A stretch of DNA of 64,000 nucleotides. Source: Labyrinthula sp. Ha (Eukaryota; Sar; Bigyra; Labyrinthulida; Labyrinthulaceae). Below, piece after piece: positions 22,201-34,694 of the stretch. The translations under genes were made by a program, and so were the position numbers. Positions within the stretch are counted from its first letter, which is position 1, and every line of letters starts with the position of its first letter. The notes under the pieces are model-generated. The model was given only the letters and a program-made list of their open reading frames with translations. It made no database searches and had not been told where the DNA came from. The stretch spans positions 806,001 through 870,000 of the forward strand of contig JAALGZ010000013.1 in assembly GCA_015227615.1 (NCBI GenBank). The letters run 5' to 3'.

Positions 22201-23686
22201 GGTGACATAATACTCAGGGAAAAGGCGTTAAATCTAAATGAACCACAACAGTCAACTAGATTCAGTTGAAAAACAAAGTATGGGGCCTTAGTATACAAGC
22301 TTCTAGGATACTTTGCTTTGAAGCCATTAAATCTATTCGGTTATATTGCAAGAGATAATGCCTTAGAGTATAGTCAATTTCCCAATGAATTAACGTCATT
22401 TACAATGCTTTAACTTCTGGCCATACTGATAAAAGAATTATACTACCGTCTCATACATAATTGTTATTAAATATAAGCTTCTTAGATCATAAAAGGCTTT
22501 TGATCTACTGCATAAATAACGAGTATTATAGATTTATTTAATACGTAAACTAGTGTATAGGGTAAATGAATGAGCCCTTAGTTCTCTTAGAATATTTGAA
22601 ATTATTTAACTATCTCTAGAGTTTAAATGAGTTGATTTTCCTATTTTAAAATACTACTTAATGGTAATAAGCTGATTTGATATTTGTATTTTATTCGGTT
22701 AACTCCTGCACATTACTCTTTTTAGCTTAGAGTAATAGCAACACTAAACTTTCTTTTTCTAACTTTTATGTTTAGAACCCCTCACCAATAGCAGTATTTA
22801 TAGTGCTTTTGATGCTTAGGTTTCAAGTGCATATTTGGTTTTCTAGAGAGAACTCGAAGCATAACTTTCTGTTTTTGCTTATTGAATATTTGGATGTAGG
22901 GAAAGGTACTTAATACTTATGTTACTGCTCAAGCTAATCACGGGTAATTTAAGTGTTCCACAAATACCCTATTGTATGTATATTAAATATCACAGAATGA
23001 CAGAGAGTTCAACTTGTCTATTTCATAAGTGAAAAAGAATCCTCAAAAAACGTTTTCAAGTAAAAAATTAGATTTAAAGTGTTTCACTATTAAACATAAC
23101 CAAGTTTAGAAAGATTTAACTAGTATTTGGAAAGGGATTCAGTTTTTGCTTGAATAATACTTTTTACTAAATATACCGATGGCTTCGACTAATGATGTAT
23201 TATAATCTATATTCTCAAGGTATCAGATTACATACTCTAGAAAAATAAGGTCTTATAAGGTACGAATGAAAATAATGGAGTAAAACTATTTCTTAAAGAG
23301 AGTGCAAATGCAGTAGCAGATCAAGAGCAGATATAGGTAGTCTCCAGCAAAGCATTAAGACTCTACTCGTCGTTTTGAGTAATTACTTTAGCTAGTTTTA
23401 TTTTGTTCATTTCCAGCAGAAAACAGTAAAATCAAGAGAAAGAACTAACTACAAAACAGAACTTGCAAAAAAAAAACGACGAATTACAATGAACCATTAA
23501 TTGAAGTCATAGAGTTAAAGAAAAGAAACAAATACTACCGAACTCAAACGACATGGAGTGAAAGATTTAATAACTTCACAAAATCAGTATTTTCTCTCCC
23601 CAAAATTAGGAATAATATACATTGCCAAGATAAATGTAACTCGAGCTTACCTTTACCCATTATTCTCTTTTAGCTAACATATTTAT
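19264..23686. other. Gene desert of about 4.4 kb
   Basis: No protein-like frame was found on either strand. The sequence is AT-rich, with an isolated run of eight G near 19883. No RNA gene or mobile element was recognised. The first part must hold the ARF-GEF promoter, but no TTTTGGGCA motif was seen there. Confidence 0.6.
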
Positions 23687-24697
23687 TTAAATACGGCCAA
23701 TAGTAACTTTATACCCTGATATAGGTTCATTTTTCCAACTCGTTCCAAGTTGTAGTGATATTCTTCTATTTCTTAACAAATAATAACTTTGTTGCTCTCC
23801 AAGTTTCATAAAAGTAACGATTGCTGTATGTAATTTATATTCATTCTCTAGCATAATTGGGTACATTAGATAACTTGCAGGTTCCAATGCAGAGCATATA
23901 TTATATACTTCGAGATGATGAATTTTTGGTAAGCTATGAATCAAATCTGATAAGGGCTGGGAAAAATATTCAAAATCTTCAATATAGCAAAGCTCAACAG
24001 ATAATCTCGAAAGTGACATATTCATTGCGCTTCTTGCAAGATCAAATAGTATTGCTGACATTCTATCTGAGTCTCCAAGACGCCCTTTTAATTGCAGGTG
24101 AAGAATGTTGTTCCAAATAGAACATGTAAGATTTAACTTGGAAAGAAAATGATCCCAAGGTTTACTTTCAACACAATCATATATAACCTTTGTTTGAGTG
24201 AAAATATTTTCATATTCTTTACGATATCCAGTAGCTTTGGTTTTGGGGATGGAGTAATTTACCAGTGAGGGCAACTTTGAAATTCTCCCCAGGAAAATTT
24301 TTATCTCATAATCATTTCGAGGATCCATAAAACTAACTTTTTCTATTTTATTTGTCATGGGAAAAACTGATTCTAATAATTGTTCAAAATGTTCCTTTTG
24401 TAGTTGTATTCCTTCTAGGTAAACAGATGTTACCTCCTTCAGAGATGTTGCACAAGATAAAACAAACTTATCAGTATTGTTTAAGGGTTTCTTGATATCA
24501 TGAATTATTATTTTTGAGTTTATATTAGGTACTTTTCTCTTCTCTATATACGCAATCAACGGTTTATGGTGGTTATATGCGTCTTGGGAGATATTGATTC
24601 CTTGAAAATCGTTAATATGCCTTACAAAAAGTGTCGAATCCTTGACACTTACTTTATTTTTACTCAATACTTTTAACTGAGAGCTAAGAGGATTCAT
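23687..24697 (-). CDS. Uncharacterised protein, member of a local repeated family
   Basis: Complete frame of about 336 residues from the ATG at 24697. An upstream GTG at 24724 is unlikely as a start. No known domain was recognised with certainty. Regularly spaced hydrophobic segments such as ITSVYLEGIQL-like, ISKLPSLVNYSI and LIHSLPKIHHLEVYN suggest a leucine-rich-repeat or similar solenoid fold; this is inference. The C-terminus carries SYYLLRNRRISLQLGTSWKN followed by EPISGYKV. The same block recurs in a relic at 25255-25500 and, decayed, at about 24890-25013, on the same strand. This shows a tandem, fast-turning family. No signal peptide or membrane segment is visible. The gene stands between deserts and may be lineage-specific. 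Confidence 0.55.
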   Translation of the reverse strand: MNPLSSQLKVLSKNKVSVKDSTLFVRHINDFQGINISQDAYNHHKPLIAYIEKRKVPNINSKIIIHDIKKPLNNTDKFVLSCATSLKEVTSVYLEGIQLQKEHFEQLLESVFPMTNKIEKVSFMDPRNDYEIKIFLGRISKLPSLVNYSIPKTKATGYRKEYENIFTQTKVIYDCVESKPWDHFLSKLNLTCSIWNNILHLQLKGRLGDSDRMSAILFDLARSAMNMSLSRLSVELCYIEDFEYFSQPLSDLIHSLPKIHHLEVYNICSALEPASYLMYPIMLENEYKLHTAIVTFMKLGEQQSYYLLRNRRISLQLGTSWKNEPISGYKVTIGRI

Positions 24698-24889
24698 AAT
24701 AATTATAAGTTGCTTCTTGATCACCTTTTTTCTTTTCTTTCTTCACTATATGTACAGATAATACAGAAAATATTTTGATAAGATTTTGTACCGAAATGTT
24801 GGAACACGGGACATTTTATATGTGCACAGGATAGCATCTTGAAAAATAATATTTGGGTACCTTACATAGAAAAAAATATATTAAAATAT

Positions 24890-25013
24890 CCCTGATATCT
24901 TGGGACCAAGCTCGTAATACGGAGGAAGAACGGTTTTCATTTGTCTGTTGTAGATATGTTCTTGAAACTTATTGTGCTGATTTTGATTCCCCTGCCAACA
25001 GCAGTTTGAGTGG
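24890..25013 (-). pseudogene. Decayed relic of the local repeated family
   Basis: Nucleotides around 24941-25010 align with 25393-25460 (shared TATGTTCTTGA core and flanking similarity). In one minus-strand frame they read GIKISTISFKNISTTDK, matching KPNTSVLKNICTVETGK of the neighbouring relic. A TGA follows where SYYLLRNRR would start, and only traces of the ISGY end remain. It is a dead third copy. Confidence 0.5.
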
Positions 25014-25254
25014 CGTATAAGACATTTGGCTTTGTAAGGCATTAAAAATATGAGTAAATTACTAAACTAAATTAAATTCCCTGAAATTGAATTTTTACTA
25101 AATTTATTACCTCAAATCTATTTCGAGAAAATATTTTTTTACAATTGCACCACCTCTGTTGAACTTAACTCTCTTTACTGAAAAGCTAGATCAGGGTTTA
25201 TAATAATACTTATTACCTACGAAAATAGCAAAAAAATAAATCAATGGCATCCAG

Positions 25255-25500
25255 TTAGCTTTGCTGGTTCGAAGCATTATTTATATTCGATACAAGAGAA
25301 AGTTCATACCCTGAAATTGATTCATTCTTCCATCGTGTTCCTCTTTGTAGTGCTATTCTTCTATTTCTTAGCAAGTAATAACTCTTTCCCGTTTCTACTG
25401 TACATATGTTCTTGAGAACTGAAGTATTAGGTTTGGTTTCATTTCCAAATTCCAGTTTATCAGAGAAGTAAAGCATTGAATATACAGAGGAACCAAAATA
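25255..25500 (-). pseudogene. Truncated copy of the local repeated family
   Basis: A minus-strand frame of about 80 codons ends with SYYLLRNRRIALQRGTRWKN then ESISGYEL, nearly identical to the C-terminus of the 336-residue gene 0.6 kb downstream. Its upstream part (SMLYFSDKLEFGNETK) aligns loosely with YLMYPIMLENEYK. An in-frame stop lies just upstream and the N-terminal two thirds is missing. It is most likely a truncated duplicate, though a short expressed form cannot be excluded. Confidence 0.6.
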
Positions 25501-27425
25501 CTGGTGTTTAAATTAAGCATTATGGGCGTTTCTACCATGCTACTTTCAGTATATCTTAGTTACCATACAGTTATTGAGCTAATATTCGTTGCCAAGAAGA
25601 ACTTCTTCTATCTATCCAAATCCACTTGCCAAATAGCTACAAGATGGGTTCTTTTCTCTATAGCTGGTCCATTTACTGTACAAAAACTATAGCCCCACAA
25701 GAAGGTCAAGACTATGATAACCCTTATGTTAACTATAATGAACTTGAATTTTCGGTAAGAAACTGGGTTAGGCTGATTATTTGGCCAGCGTCTCACCATT
25801 TCCATTTTAAAGCAAACGTGAAATGAAACGTGTATTCCTACAGTTTACCCAGCAAACAACTCTTTTATTATTATTACTAATGAAATCGTTACTTTTTTAA
25901 GTTGGATAAATTTATTCCACCTGAAGATTTGGCTTTAAATCAGAAAAAGTGTTTTCTAAGTGCAGAGAACAATTAGTGCGTATAAAAAGTTTTAGCCACG
26001 GATTGTATAACGTGCAAAGCAATCTATCTAGCTCAACCATAGCTACCATATTTAAGCTCACCCAAACTAAAAAAAAGTAGGTTCCAATCAAGTTCAACTT
26101 TGAAACCACGTCCTAGGAGGATAGAAGAGACCCTGTTCTTTCTGCACATTTGAGTCTCTATAGTCTTACTAAATTCATAAGCGGCTTAGCTCCTAGACCA
26201 TAAGCGCAGTAATAGGTAAATAATATCTTCATTATCGCGTAGTATTTACTACCAAATAGGAAAGCTCACACAAAATAGATAACTTTTTTCTTACACCCTG
26301 TGAGCAGTAAATGGAAGCCTAGCATCAATTATGAGTAGCCTAATCCATGAAAGTATATGTGTTTGGGAGTAGTGATAGAATACCTGAACGTTTTTCCATT
26401 CAAATATTTCTAGGATGAGAGAAAATACTTGGTACTTTCTCCAGTTGAACTATTAAACTCATTTATCATTATCTACGCACCTATTTCCCTTTAAAGTGTT
26501 CAAGTTTTGGAAAGTCATGTTAAACTCACAATGTTTCATTGGAGAAGCAACAATAAACTACCTGGATGACGTTTCTCCAGCTTATTGCTGGAACGTGGGA
26601 ATAGTAGCGACAGCACAACAGTAGCCTGTCTTGCTTTAAGAAGTTGTACTTCTTGGAGCACTCCATATGAAACACAATCATCTTTTCATTTTACTGAAAC
26701 TTGCCTAATGGCACAGGGAGCCGGCTTATAATTTGTGGAGCGATCTAGAGACCAATTTAATCTGCCACCAAACGCTTCACCACATAAAGCAACAATATGC
26801 GAAAGAGACGCAACAGCCACTTAATTTTAAGTTAAGCCCAGAATTCATGTTGAGTGTAGGCCACAGCACCAAGATAACTCGCCTGGTTGGAACCATAGCA
26901 AAAACAGATGCTCTTTGGAATCACAATAAACCTTTCTTAAAAGTATTTTTCCGGTAAAACTTGATGTGGAGAGCGTAAAAACTGATGTGTATGCCTGTTG
27001 AAACAGAAACACCATTGCAAGTGTCATCCTGCCTGAAGATCCACCTTCCGAAAAGTCAGTGCCTAGATTCCCCCTGGTGTACGAAAGTTAAATCTATGTT
27101 TTAAGCACCTCTGCGGTTGTAAACTTAGGAACCTATATAAACTCCACAACACTTAAGCTACTAGCCTATATTTTCCATGGTTTATACTTTCGAAGCCGTA
27201 TTCACCGCCTCATCTATTGAAAACACTAACAATCATGTATACTTTGTGAGCTGTGCTCCTGCAGAACCCAACTTAGCAAATTGTTTCAAGTTTTTTGGAA
27301 AGATTCAGACTTGTCTTGCAAGATACATTTGGTATGAAACTCACCATTTTCACCGAAGCTGTCTACGTCCTCACGTGGGAGAGCCCTGTGAGTTTTGCTG
27401 CTAAGATAGAGGTGCTCAATGTATA
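25501..27425. other. Unassigned stretch with a less AT-rich core
   Basis: Short frames occur on both strands (for example 26733-26957 and 27177-27404 on +), but none matches a family I know. Roughly 26550-27450 looks less AT-rich than its surroundings, which suggests older coding or inserted DNA. It lies directly downstream of the eroded end of the BtuF-like gene. Confidence 0.4.
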
Positions 27426-28281
27426 TCAGCAGCCATACGTATAAGCCCCTTGTATCCCTTGATTTCTTGTCGCCATGTTCCCTTTGCATAAACATGCATA
27501 GTGCATGACATGTGCGAGATATAAGAACAATTTTAAAGGACTTACTACAACATCTAAATCCGTAAACAAAGGACTATCCGGAGACACACAAAAAGAAGCA
27601 ACCCCTGTCTCTGGGTTTAGCGCAGAATTGTGACCGGCGAACTGGATAATTTCTGGGGTCCAGTGTCCTCCCACGTACAGCGGATCTGTCCACTCTAAAA
27701 ATCCTACCTGTTTTGGCAGAAGTAACTTAGACGAATCTAGTTTTGATTTAAGAACTTTAATTCTTTGAATTCTGTTTTCCAACTTTTGAATTTCCTGCTC
27801 TGCTTCATTTAATAAGCTCAATGCTTCACCCACAATTCTTATATCATTCAAAACATCTTTTAAACTGAAAGGATTGAGAGACACAACTTTTGGCTCACGA
27901 TGCATAGTTCTTGCGACAGCTTCTACCAAGGAGTAATCAATCGAACAAACGCTGCATAGACTTTGAGTAACTATTACATCGGGCTTAAGACTTGAAAGTT
28001 TTTCGATATCCAAATTGTATAGACTTGTACCCGATTCTAAAGACGTGCGGACCTGGTCATCTACACCTTTACTTGTTGTGAATACAGTTGATTGGGAAGT
28101 AAGCACTGGAACTGATTTGACAAAAGCTTTTGGATAGTCGCATTCGTGACTTCGACCGACAAATTGAACTTTTCCTAGGTGTTAACATTATAGACGATAT
28201 ACCTTTTAGTTGATTTGGTTGTCTTTGTATAATTCTTGCAATGATTTCGGTTGCACTTGGTAAGAGAGAGACGACTCGCAT
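27426..28281 (-). CDS. BtuF-like (TroA-type) substrate-binding protein, eroded C-terminus
   Basis: Exon 1 (28281-28203) starts at the ATG of MRVVSLLPSATEII, the standard opening of cobalamin-binding-type TroA proteins. Exon 2 (28174-27426) continues with VQFVGRSHECDYP, DQVRTSLESGTSLYNLD, LKPDVIVTQSLCSVC and VGFLEWTDPLYVGGHWTPEI. These are hallmark motifs of the family, giving 275 residues in all. In bacteria such proteins bind corrinoids or siderophores; this copy has no signal peptide, so a cytosolic role is likely and the ligand is unknown. After DLDVVV the family's usual CGFD-like C-terminal part is absent and an unrelated tail runs to a TGA. A GTAAGT donor sits at 27545-27540, but no convincing next exon was found. 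The gene may be truncated, decaying, or longer with unseen exons. Confidence 0.7.
28175..28202 (-). other. Ultrashort intron candidate (28 nt) in the BtuF-like gene
   Basis: On the minus strand the segment starts GTATATCG and ends ACACCTAG. Removal joins NQLKG to KVQFVGRSHECDYP, two frames that both match the TroA-type family. A further AG six bases on (GGAAAAG) gives a 34-nt alternative in the same frame. AAAAG flanks both sides of the longer form. Confidence 0.65.
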
Positions 28282-28601
28282 GTCTTGAAATAAATACAAG
28301 CTGTCCTATTTGATAGGATTGATTCTGTAAAAAATGAAACTGTGTCCTGGTAATGCACAATTGATATGAAATCTTGTTCAGCTATCAAGTTGACTTTTAT
28401 GACTCCGGTGTGAAAACTACTTAGAATATTATTGGGGAGAAAAGACTTTGGAAATTACAAGCTATAGAAATAAAGAAAAACAAAGGGAAAAGTACAAGTA
28501 CACAAGGATTTCAAACCCGAGGTAAAGGGCAAATGTAAATGAGAATACTTCTACAATTGTGCAAGCACGGACGGAAATACCAGTTTCCCCTTCAGAAGAA
28601 G

Positions 28602-28630
28602 TGGTTTAAATTTTTGGAAGATTTAAACCA
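28602..28630. repeat. Perfect 10-bp inverted repeat (hairpin)
   Basis: TGGTTTAAAT and ATTTAAACCA are exact reverse complements separated by 9 nt. It lies about 320 nt upstream of the BtuF-like start, in non-coding DNA. It could be a regulatory site, a small RNA hairpin or chance in AT-rich DNA. Confidence 0.6.
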
Positions 28631-31600
28631 TGCACAGCGTAAGTGCAAACACCAGATTCCGGAAATATTTTTTAACAAAGAGAGTATGGTTTAGAATAGC
28701 ATGTTCACGAAGAAGATAAAGAGATGCAACCTTGTTTCTAGTTCTTTTAAGGAATGCATACTAGATGTTATCCTTAGCTTTGACACCGCATCTTCCAAGT
28801 AATTGATTATCGTCAACAGCCCATATCATTATCACCATGAAGTGAAATATCTTGGCAAGATTAAGAGCTCTACCCTATAACTGTTGCAAGAGGAGTTAAA
28901 ATGGTGTATCATCTTGGAATACCTGACAACAAGAATCTGCTGCATATGTTGTTTTTCAATAAGCGTATATGAACAAAATTCTTGACAGAAACTTCTTTCC
29001 TTTATAAATAAAGAAAGTCCAAAAGAAAAATATAACATCTACAGTACAATTATTGGCAGATTAATAAGCTACGGTACCACAAGTCTAGAATCTGAAGGAC
29101 ACTGAAATAGTTTTGAGGCAATGTAGTACCAATTTTTTTTGAATAGTTTTTCATCCTAAAGAAACCTAGAAACAGAACCCAAAAAAATATTTATAGAGAT
29201 CTTATCCAAGTAGATACAACACATGGAGCTAGCAGATATATACTCATTGCCATATTTCCAGTTGGTGTGCTTTTTTCGCAGGAGTCATTTTTAGACATAC
29301 TATAATGTAAAATTAAATTTTTAAAAGAATTTTTTGTGTAAATAGTAGAATTTTTTCTTTGTCTGCAGAGAAAGTTATCCCAAATGAAACCAACGTGATG
29401 GAAATTACGGTAGCGATCCATGGATCCAGTCCCATTGCTTGCTTGAAACATCATATAAGATATTTTTTAACAGCAACTCACATAGCTCAGCACAGTGCTT
29501 TATCGGATGCAGAAATTTATTTACAGTAGTGCATCATGAATATATTTTCTACAGATGATATACTCGATAGTAGTAGTTAAATACATGAAGTATCATTTAG
29601 AAAACTTCTCAACAGTTTCCCTGAAAATTTGAAGGGAAAAAAGTTCAGTTTATTGAAAATTAACATCAAAAACATATTATTTTCATTTTTTACTTAAGAA
29701 GTTGTATTATTTCACTCAGAGTTGAATAAAAGACCCAGTATTAAAGCATCGATAAGAACATGGATACCTGATCGGCTGATCACGTACCACGAGAATACTA
29801 TTAACAATTATGCTGTGTAAACCCAATAAAGAAGGGACTTAATATGCAAGAAACTGGGAACGGAAGAGAAGTCTAAGATTATATATATGATGTTTTTTTG
29901 CTGTGTGGTATTCAATATTTAGATAGAGCTTAGGATATTTTATTTTAAGCTTCTGACTTAACTAGAAAGAGCAATCCAAACTTCGTCTAAAAGTAACACC
30001 TAAATATAATCAAACATATACAAAATGTATCTGCGATATGTTAACAAATATAAGGGTCTTATATTGACACTCTACGTTATATTGTGTTGAAAAGAGATAT
30101 AACTGACATCAATTAAATAACTGTTGAGCTTAAGGGTAAATATTAGAATTTTCACTCATTCAAAATATCAAAGCGCCATCATGGACGCTATTAAAAGGTG
30201 GGGCGATGCAGCTGTATTTAAGATAAAGGGTATCTTCATTGATTCCAATTATATTGCAATGTAAATCGGGCGACAAATATTCCACGGTAACGACAATTTA
30301 TATGTTATTATGCAAAAGGTTGGGAATGATAGAGACCACGGGGGAGATTATTTATATCCGTTTAAATAATGAAAACGAACTTTAAAAAAATTCTGGGAAA
30401 ATTTGGAACAACAGAAACCTGTATTAGAAGAAGGTATCCTGAACATTATATCACCAAATGGATACAGTTTAGTAGGAAATGTATATAGACTGCTTAAAAA
30501 TTAAAAAAAGGATATCATAAATATAGCCCTGACACATTTGTTCTAACTATAAACAAAGTTACCTAACTAAGAGACTCTAGTTACCCCTTTCCCATTGCCT
30601 TCACATTTAATGATGTATACTGCACCTATGATTCACTTTTTTGCAAGAACTCTAGTGCTTTACTTTTCTTGTTACCTTTAAAAAAACATCAGATGCCAAT
30701 ACCTACATTCCTCGCTTTGCACTTGATGACAGTAAGGTACGATTCTGATCTTCCTTTTCTTCAATAAAGCTTCACATAGAAATAGAATATCCCTCACTTC
30801 CTGCTTGAAATATATTTAAAAAATTATTCCTGCGACTTTCTGTAGACTTAGCTGATTTTATAGCAACTTTTTTTTGAAGAAAAGAGATATACATATGCAT
30901 GTATCGTCTTCATGGTTTGACGGAGTAAGTTTTATTTAAATGAGGGTAATACAGTTTCACGATATCTTGCAAAATAAAGAAGTCTGAACTAAAACCCATC
31001 TGATTCCCGTGAAACTTATTTTATCATAGCTTAATCTGAACCAATAACAATAAAGGCGGCAATAAACAAAGAGGGATATCCTCGGTGAAGCTACCAGACT
31101 CTAGAGGCATACTGCTTGAGCCATACGAAATGACCACCGAAAACCATAAAATATAGACCTCAACAAAAAGTGTAGCAAGTTTTCCACATACAGTTTTTAT
31201 ATCAAAGGGAAGTGTTGTTTCTTTTCAAGATATCAGTAAAACTTTCAGTTGTATTCCCCGTTTGAGATGAAATCAGCATACAACAATCCTTTTACTATAG
31301 AGACACTTCAATAATAACTGAAATGGCGTTTAAATTGATAAAAGAAATACGGCCTGTGCTAAACAGTGTGGGCACATATCATATATTGAGAAGAGTGCAG
31401 TTATTAGAAGAATTTTACACACTTATCCATGCTGAACTATAATTCTTTCTTTATGTTTCATATATAAATATAAATATTTTATTGTCGATGTAGTAGAATT
31501 GCATCTATATCATAAGAATTTTGCCCACTTTTTGCAAATTTCATATGTGACAAGGTGGTTACTCAGCATTTAGATGAACCTGCACTAGCGAAAAATTATT

Positions 31601-34059
31601 TTTATCAAACTAGTGTTTCGTGAAGAATATCATCAGGCATTCTTGGTTATTGTCATATATATCGATATTCTTTTTTGATGTTGAAGTTTAGTTTTATTTT
31701 GCTGAGACATGTCTGACATGGTTAGGAATGCATGGTTATCTATTTGTAGATAATATTTAGCTCTGTCTAAGATGTCTATTTCTCTTAATTATCTGTGCTA
31801 TGTATCTGTTGAGAATTTCTATATTCGTTAAATTTGAATCATACTCTTTGATAATTCGATCTTTCTTTATCTTTGGAAAATTTATGATGTCTATTAGTTA
31901 TTTTATATCATTATGCATGTAATTTTCATTTAGGACAGCTTCAAAATTCCAATTAACGAGGCAGGAAACCTTATTCTGGAATTAGTAAATGAACTTTAAG
32001 CTATACTAATCACTCTCTACAAGTGCGCAACATTCGATGCTTGTAAATCAATGCAATTGAGTGAAAAATAATTTTCACGAAAAGATTTATGATACAAACA
32101 AGTTCAAATAAATGAAATCAGTTACAAATAACCTTTATCTCAAGAGCAGAACGAAAGGTATCTTATTATAGAAGCATAAATGTTCAGTGTGAGGTAATAA
32201 ATATGCCTTACAGAAAAAGAAACGATTATGTGCAGCAATTAAACACTTTAATGAGGCGCAATTTTAAAAAGTAACAGTGTCTTGCATATTCCAAGAATTC
32301 TACTTCATTTTATCAGGTACATAAAGGGAGAATCAAAGACTAAAATTAGTTTCTTTAACTAAATAATCAAATAAAATAATTCTAGGAGACTCAGTTTTGT
32401 TGAACTAAATGCCACAATTATCTTCCCAAATTACACAAAATACTTATTGCTTCGGTTCACCAGCGTATCTTTCTTATCTACCCAGGGAATTTTCTTAGTT
32501 GCTGGAGGTTGATTCTCACACCGTTAACTCTAGTTACTGTAAATATGGTTTGAAACCTCTTTCGCTTCAGAATGATTTGCTTTATCATTCATGTATATGT
32601 ATAGCAGCACCCCATGTTTCATATTTCTTCCTTATTTCCCCAGGCATAAGAGCATGTTTTTTTTGGTTTACTTTGTTATAATTCAACTTGCTAGGAGGTG
32701 TTAGTGGTCTTAATTAGACTAATTCTAGTCTCTGTATAGTGGTAGTGACCTATTGTTTTTGAAAATCTTGTTTTAAACTTTTTTTAGTATCTTCCGACAT
32801 TATCAAATTCATGTAGTTGGTACATAGAAAATGTGTTACATGGAGCTAAATTGATGGTTTTGTTAATTTTTTTGTGGGACCTGGTAAGAATAATTTATTG
32901 TTGAAAATACTTAACTTCTCACTATAAAATATCTTGTAACACCAAAATATATAATCCATTTAAATACCAGGGCATTTCTCGATGGTAAATTTAACATTTG
33001 ACAGCGTTGGAGCAACTATATAACCTCAGGAACCGTTGGGTAATAGTAAAAAAAATCTACCTGACGATAATGTATCATGTTTTAACCACTAAGTAGTTAT
33101 CACTTGCTCCTATGCATAAATTTCACTTAGAGAATATCGTTTTATTTAGCTTTCGAATGTTGGTAGAACTTAGCTCTTAGTCATCATCTCTTGGTTCATC
33201 TCCACTTAAATTTTATATTTACAAAATTGCTGACAACTGACTAATTAATAGGAATATATGTTCAATATAATAGTTCTTATTGCTTTCCAAATGACCTATT
33301 ATGAACACTATGTTAAATCTACCTCTAGAGCGCAGTTGGTTGATTTGTCTTCCTAATTCCCATTTTGAAGAGTAATTGCTTTTGAATTCATAAATATCTT
33401 GCTAGAACTCGGGTACATTTCTAGAAGAAAAGATCCAAATATTGGAGAAGTTTCAAAGAACTAAATGAAACTAATTACCTTGTTACAATGTGAAGGAAAG
33501 GGTAAGAACCAAAAAAAATTAAAAGATAGCTTCCTTTAGAATTTTATTTTTACATCAAATTTTGGGTTATCAATTTTACACAGGCCGTTAGTGCAAAGAA
33601 ACCAAGGAATCGAGAAACCATTCTAATTTGCCTACGGGGCTTCCAGCAATAGAATTTTCAAAGGAAAAATAAAATCTCTATTCTTCATGGAGGTTGGAAC
33701 GATAAAGAGCTATTAGAGAAGCAAAGTTCATTTCCATTTTTCATTTTCTTGGTCTTCCTCTTCCTCTTGGCGTATATGAAAAATAAGAACTATGATGACC
33801 TATTGTCACAGCATGAATGGCCATATTTAACATCACATCTAATACTTTCAATGCAGCTGCTTCAAAGCATCATGCATGGTTATAGGACACAACACTTTAT
33901 TATTCTCTTATAATATGTCAAAAACCTTAGTGATTAGCTTTCTCAAAACCCAGCAATGGCTAATAAGATTCTGTAAACATGGATAAGTATTTATTTGAAG
34001 CTAGTTAAGATTTTTCGTTTTCTAACATGCTTGAATAGTTGACTGAGAATATCGAAATT

Positions 34060-34062
<3 letters not shown>

Positions 34063-34103
<41 letters not shown>
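34063..34103. repeat. TA dinucleotide microsatellite
   Basis: About 20 uninterrupted TA units lie in non-coding DNA, about 590 nt before the transporter gene. Confidence 0.95.
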
Positions 34104-34105
<2 letters not shown>

Positions 34106-34694
34106 TTTTAGGTAGTTGGCGAAACCTCTAGCCGCCAAGCACTTTAACAGGTAGGGGAGCTCGTGTCTATCACGGAAAATATTTTAAACTCTTTGATATC
34201 GAATGGAACCTAGCACTCTGAACCGAATTCATTGTTTATCCATTTTCTCAAAGTTGTAACAATCTTTTCCAGCTTCTCTTTGTTGGGCATATGTGTCGCC
34301 CCAGAATATAATCTTTCGACCGAAAAAAAAAACAAACCCTATAAATGTATGCAATTTGTTAATACTTTTAAGAAAAAAATAAATCACTTAACAGAATAAC
34401 TGTGCAAACGATATATATAACTAGCGGTGCCGTTTGAGAAAAAAAAGTCAATACTCAAATGATATTATCAAAACTCACTCAAAGTTGTTGGGAAAAAACT
34501 AAAACTCACTCGAAACAAAATTAAAATCCTCAAAACTTATTTTAAATATCAGTATATTATCAAACAGTATCCCTATATATATATAATATGAATAATGCAC
34601 TCAGATATTAAATAACCTTACAAGCCACGCAACAAGTGGTGCACAATCTGATACCCCATATGAATTCATGAACACTTTGCAACAACCCATATAA

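Larger units (their letters stand above)
28282..34694. other. Gene desert of about 6.4 kb
   Basis: No protein-like frame, tRNA or mobile element was recognised. It contains a perfect 10-bp hairpin at 28602-28630 and a TA microsatellite at 34063-34103. Just upstream of the transporter, AAAACTCACTC occurs twice (around 34470 and 34500). The rest is AT-rich without visible structure. Confidence 0.6.

Noticed and set aside
26733-27404. Short frames considered as remains of a mobile element
   Set aside because: No transposase, reverse transcriptase, integrase or terminal repeats could be recognised.
33691-33722. String resembling the U6 snRNA core (TTGGAACGATAAAGAG)
   Set aside because: The conserved ACAGAG/AGC region and 5' hairpin of U6 are missing, so a chance match is likelier.
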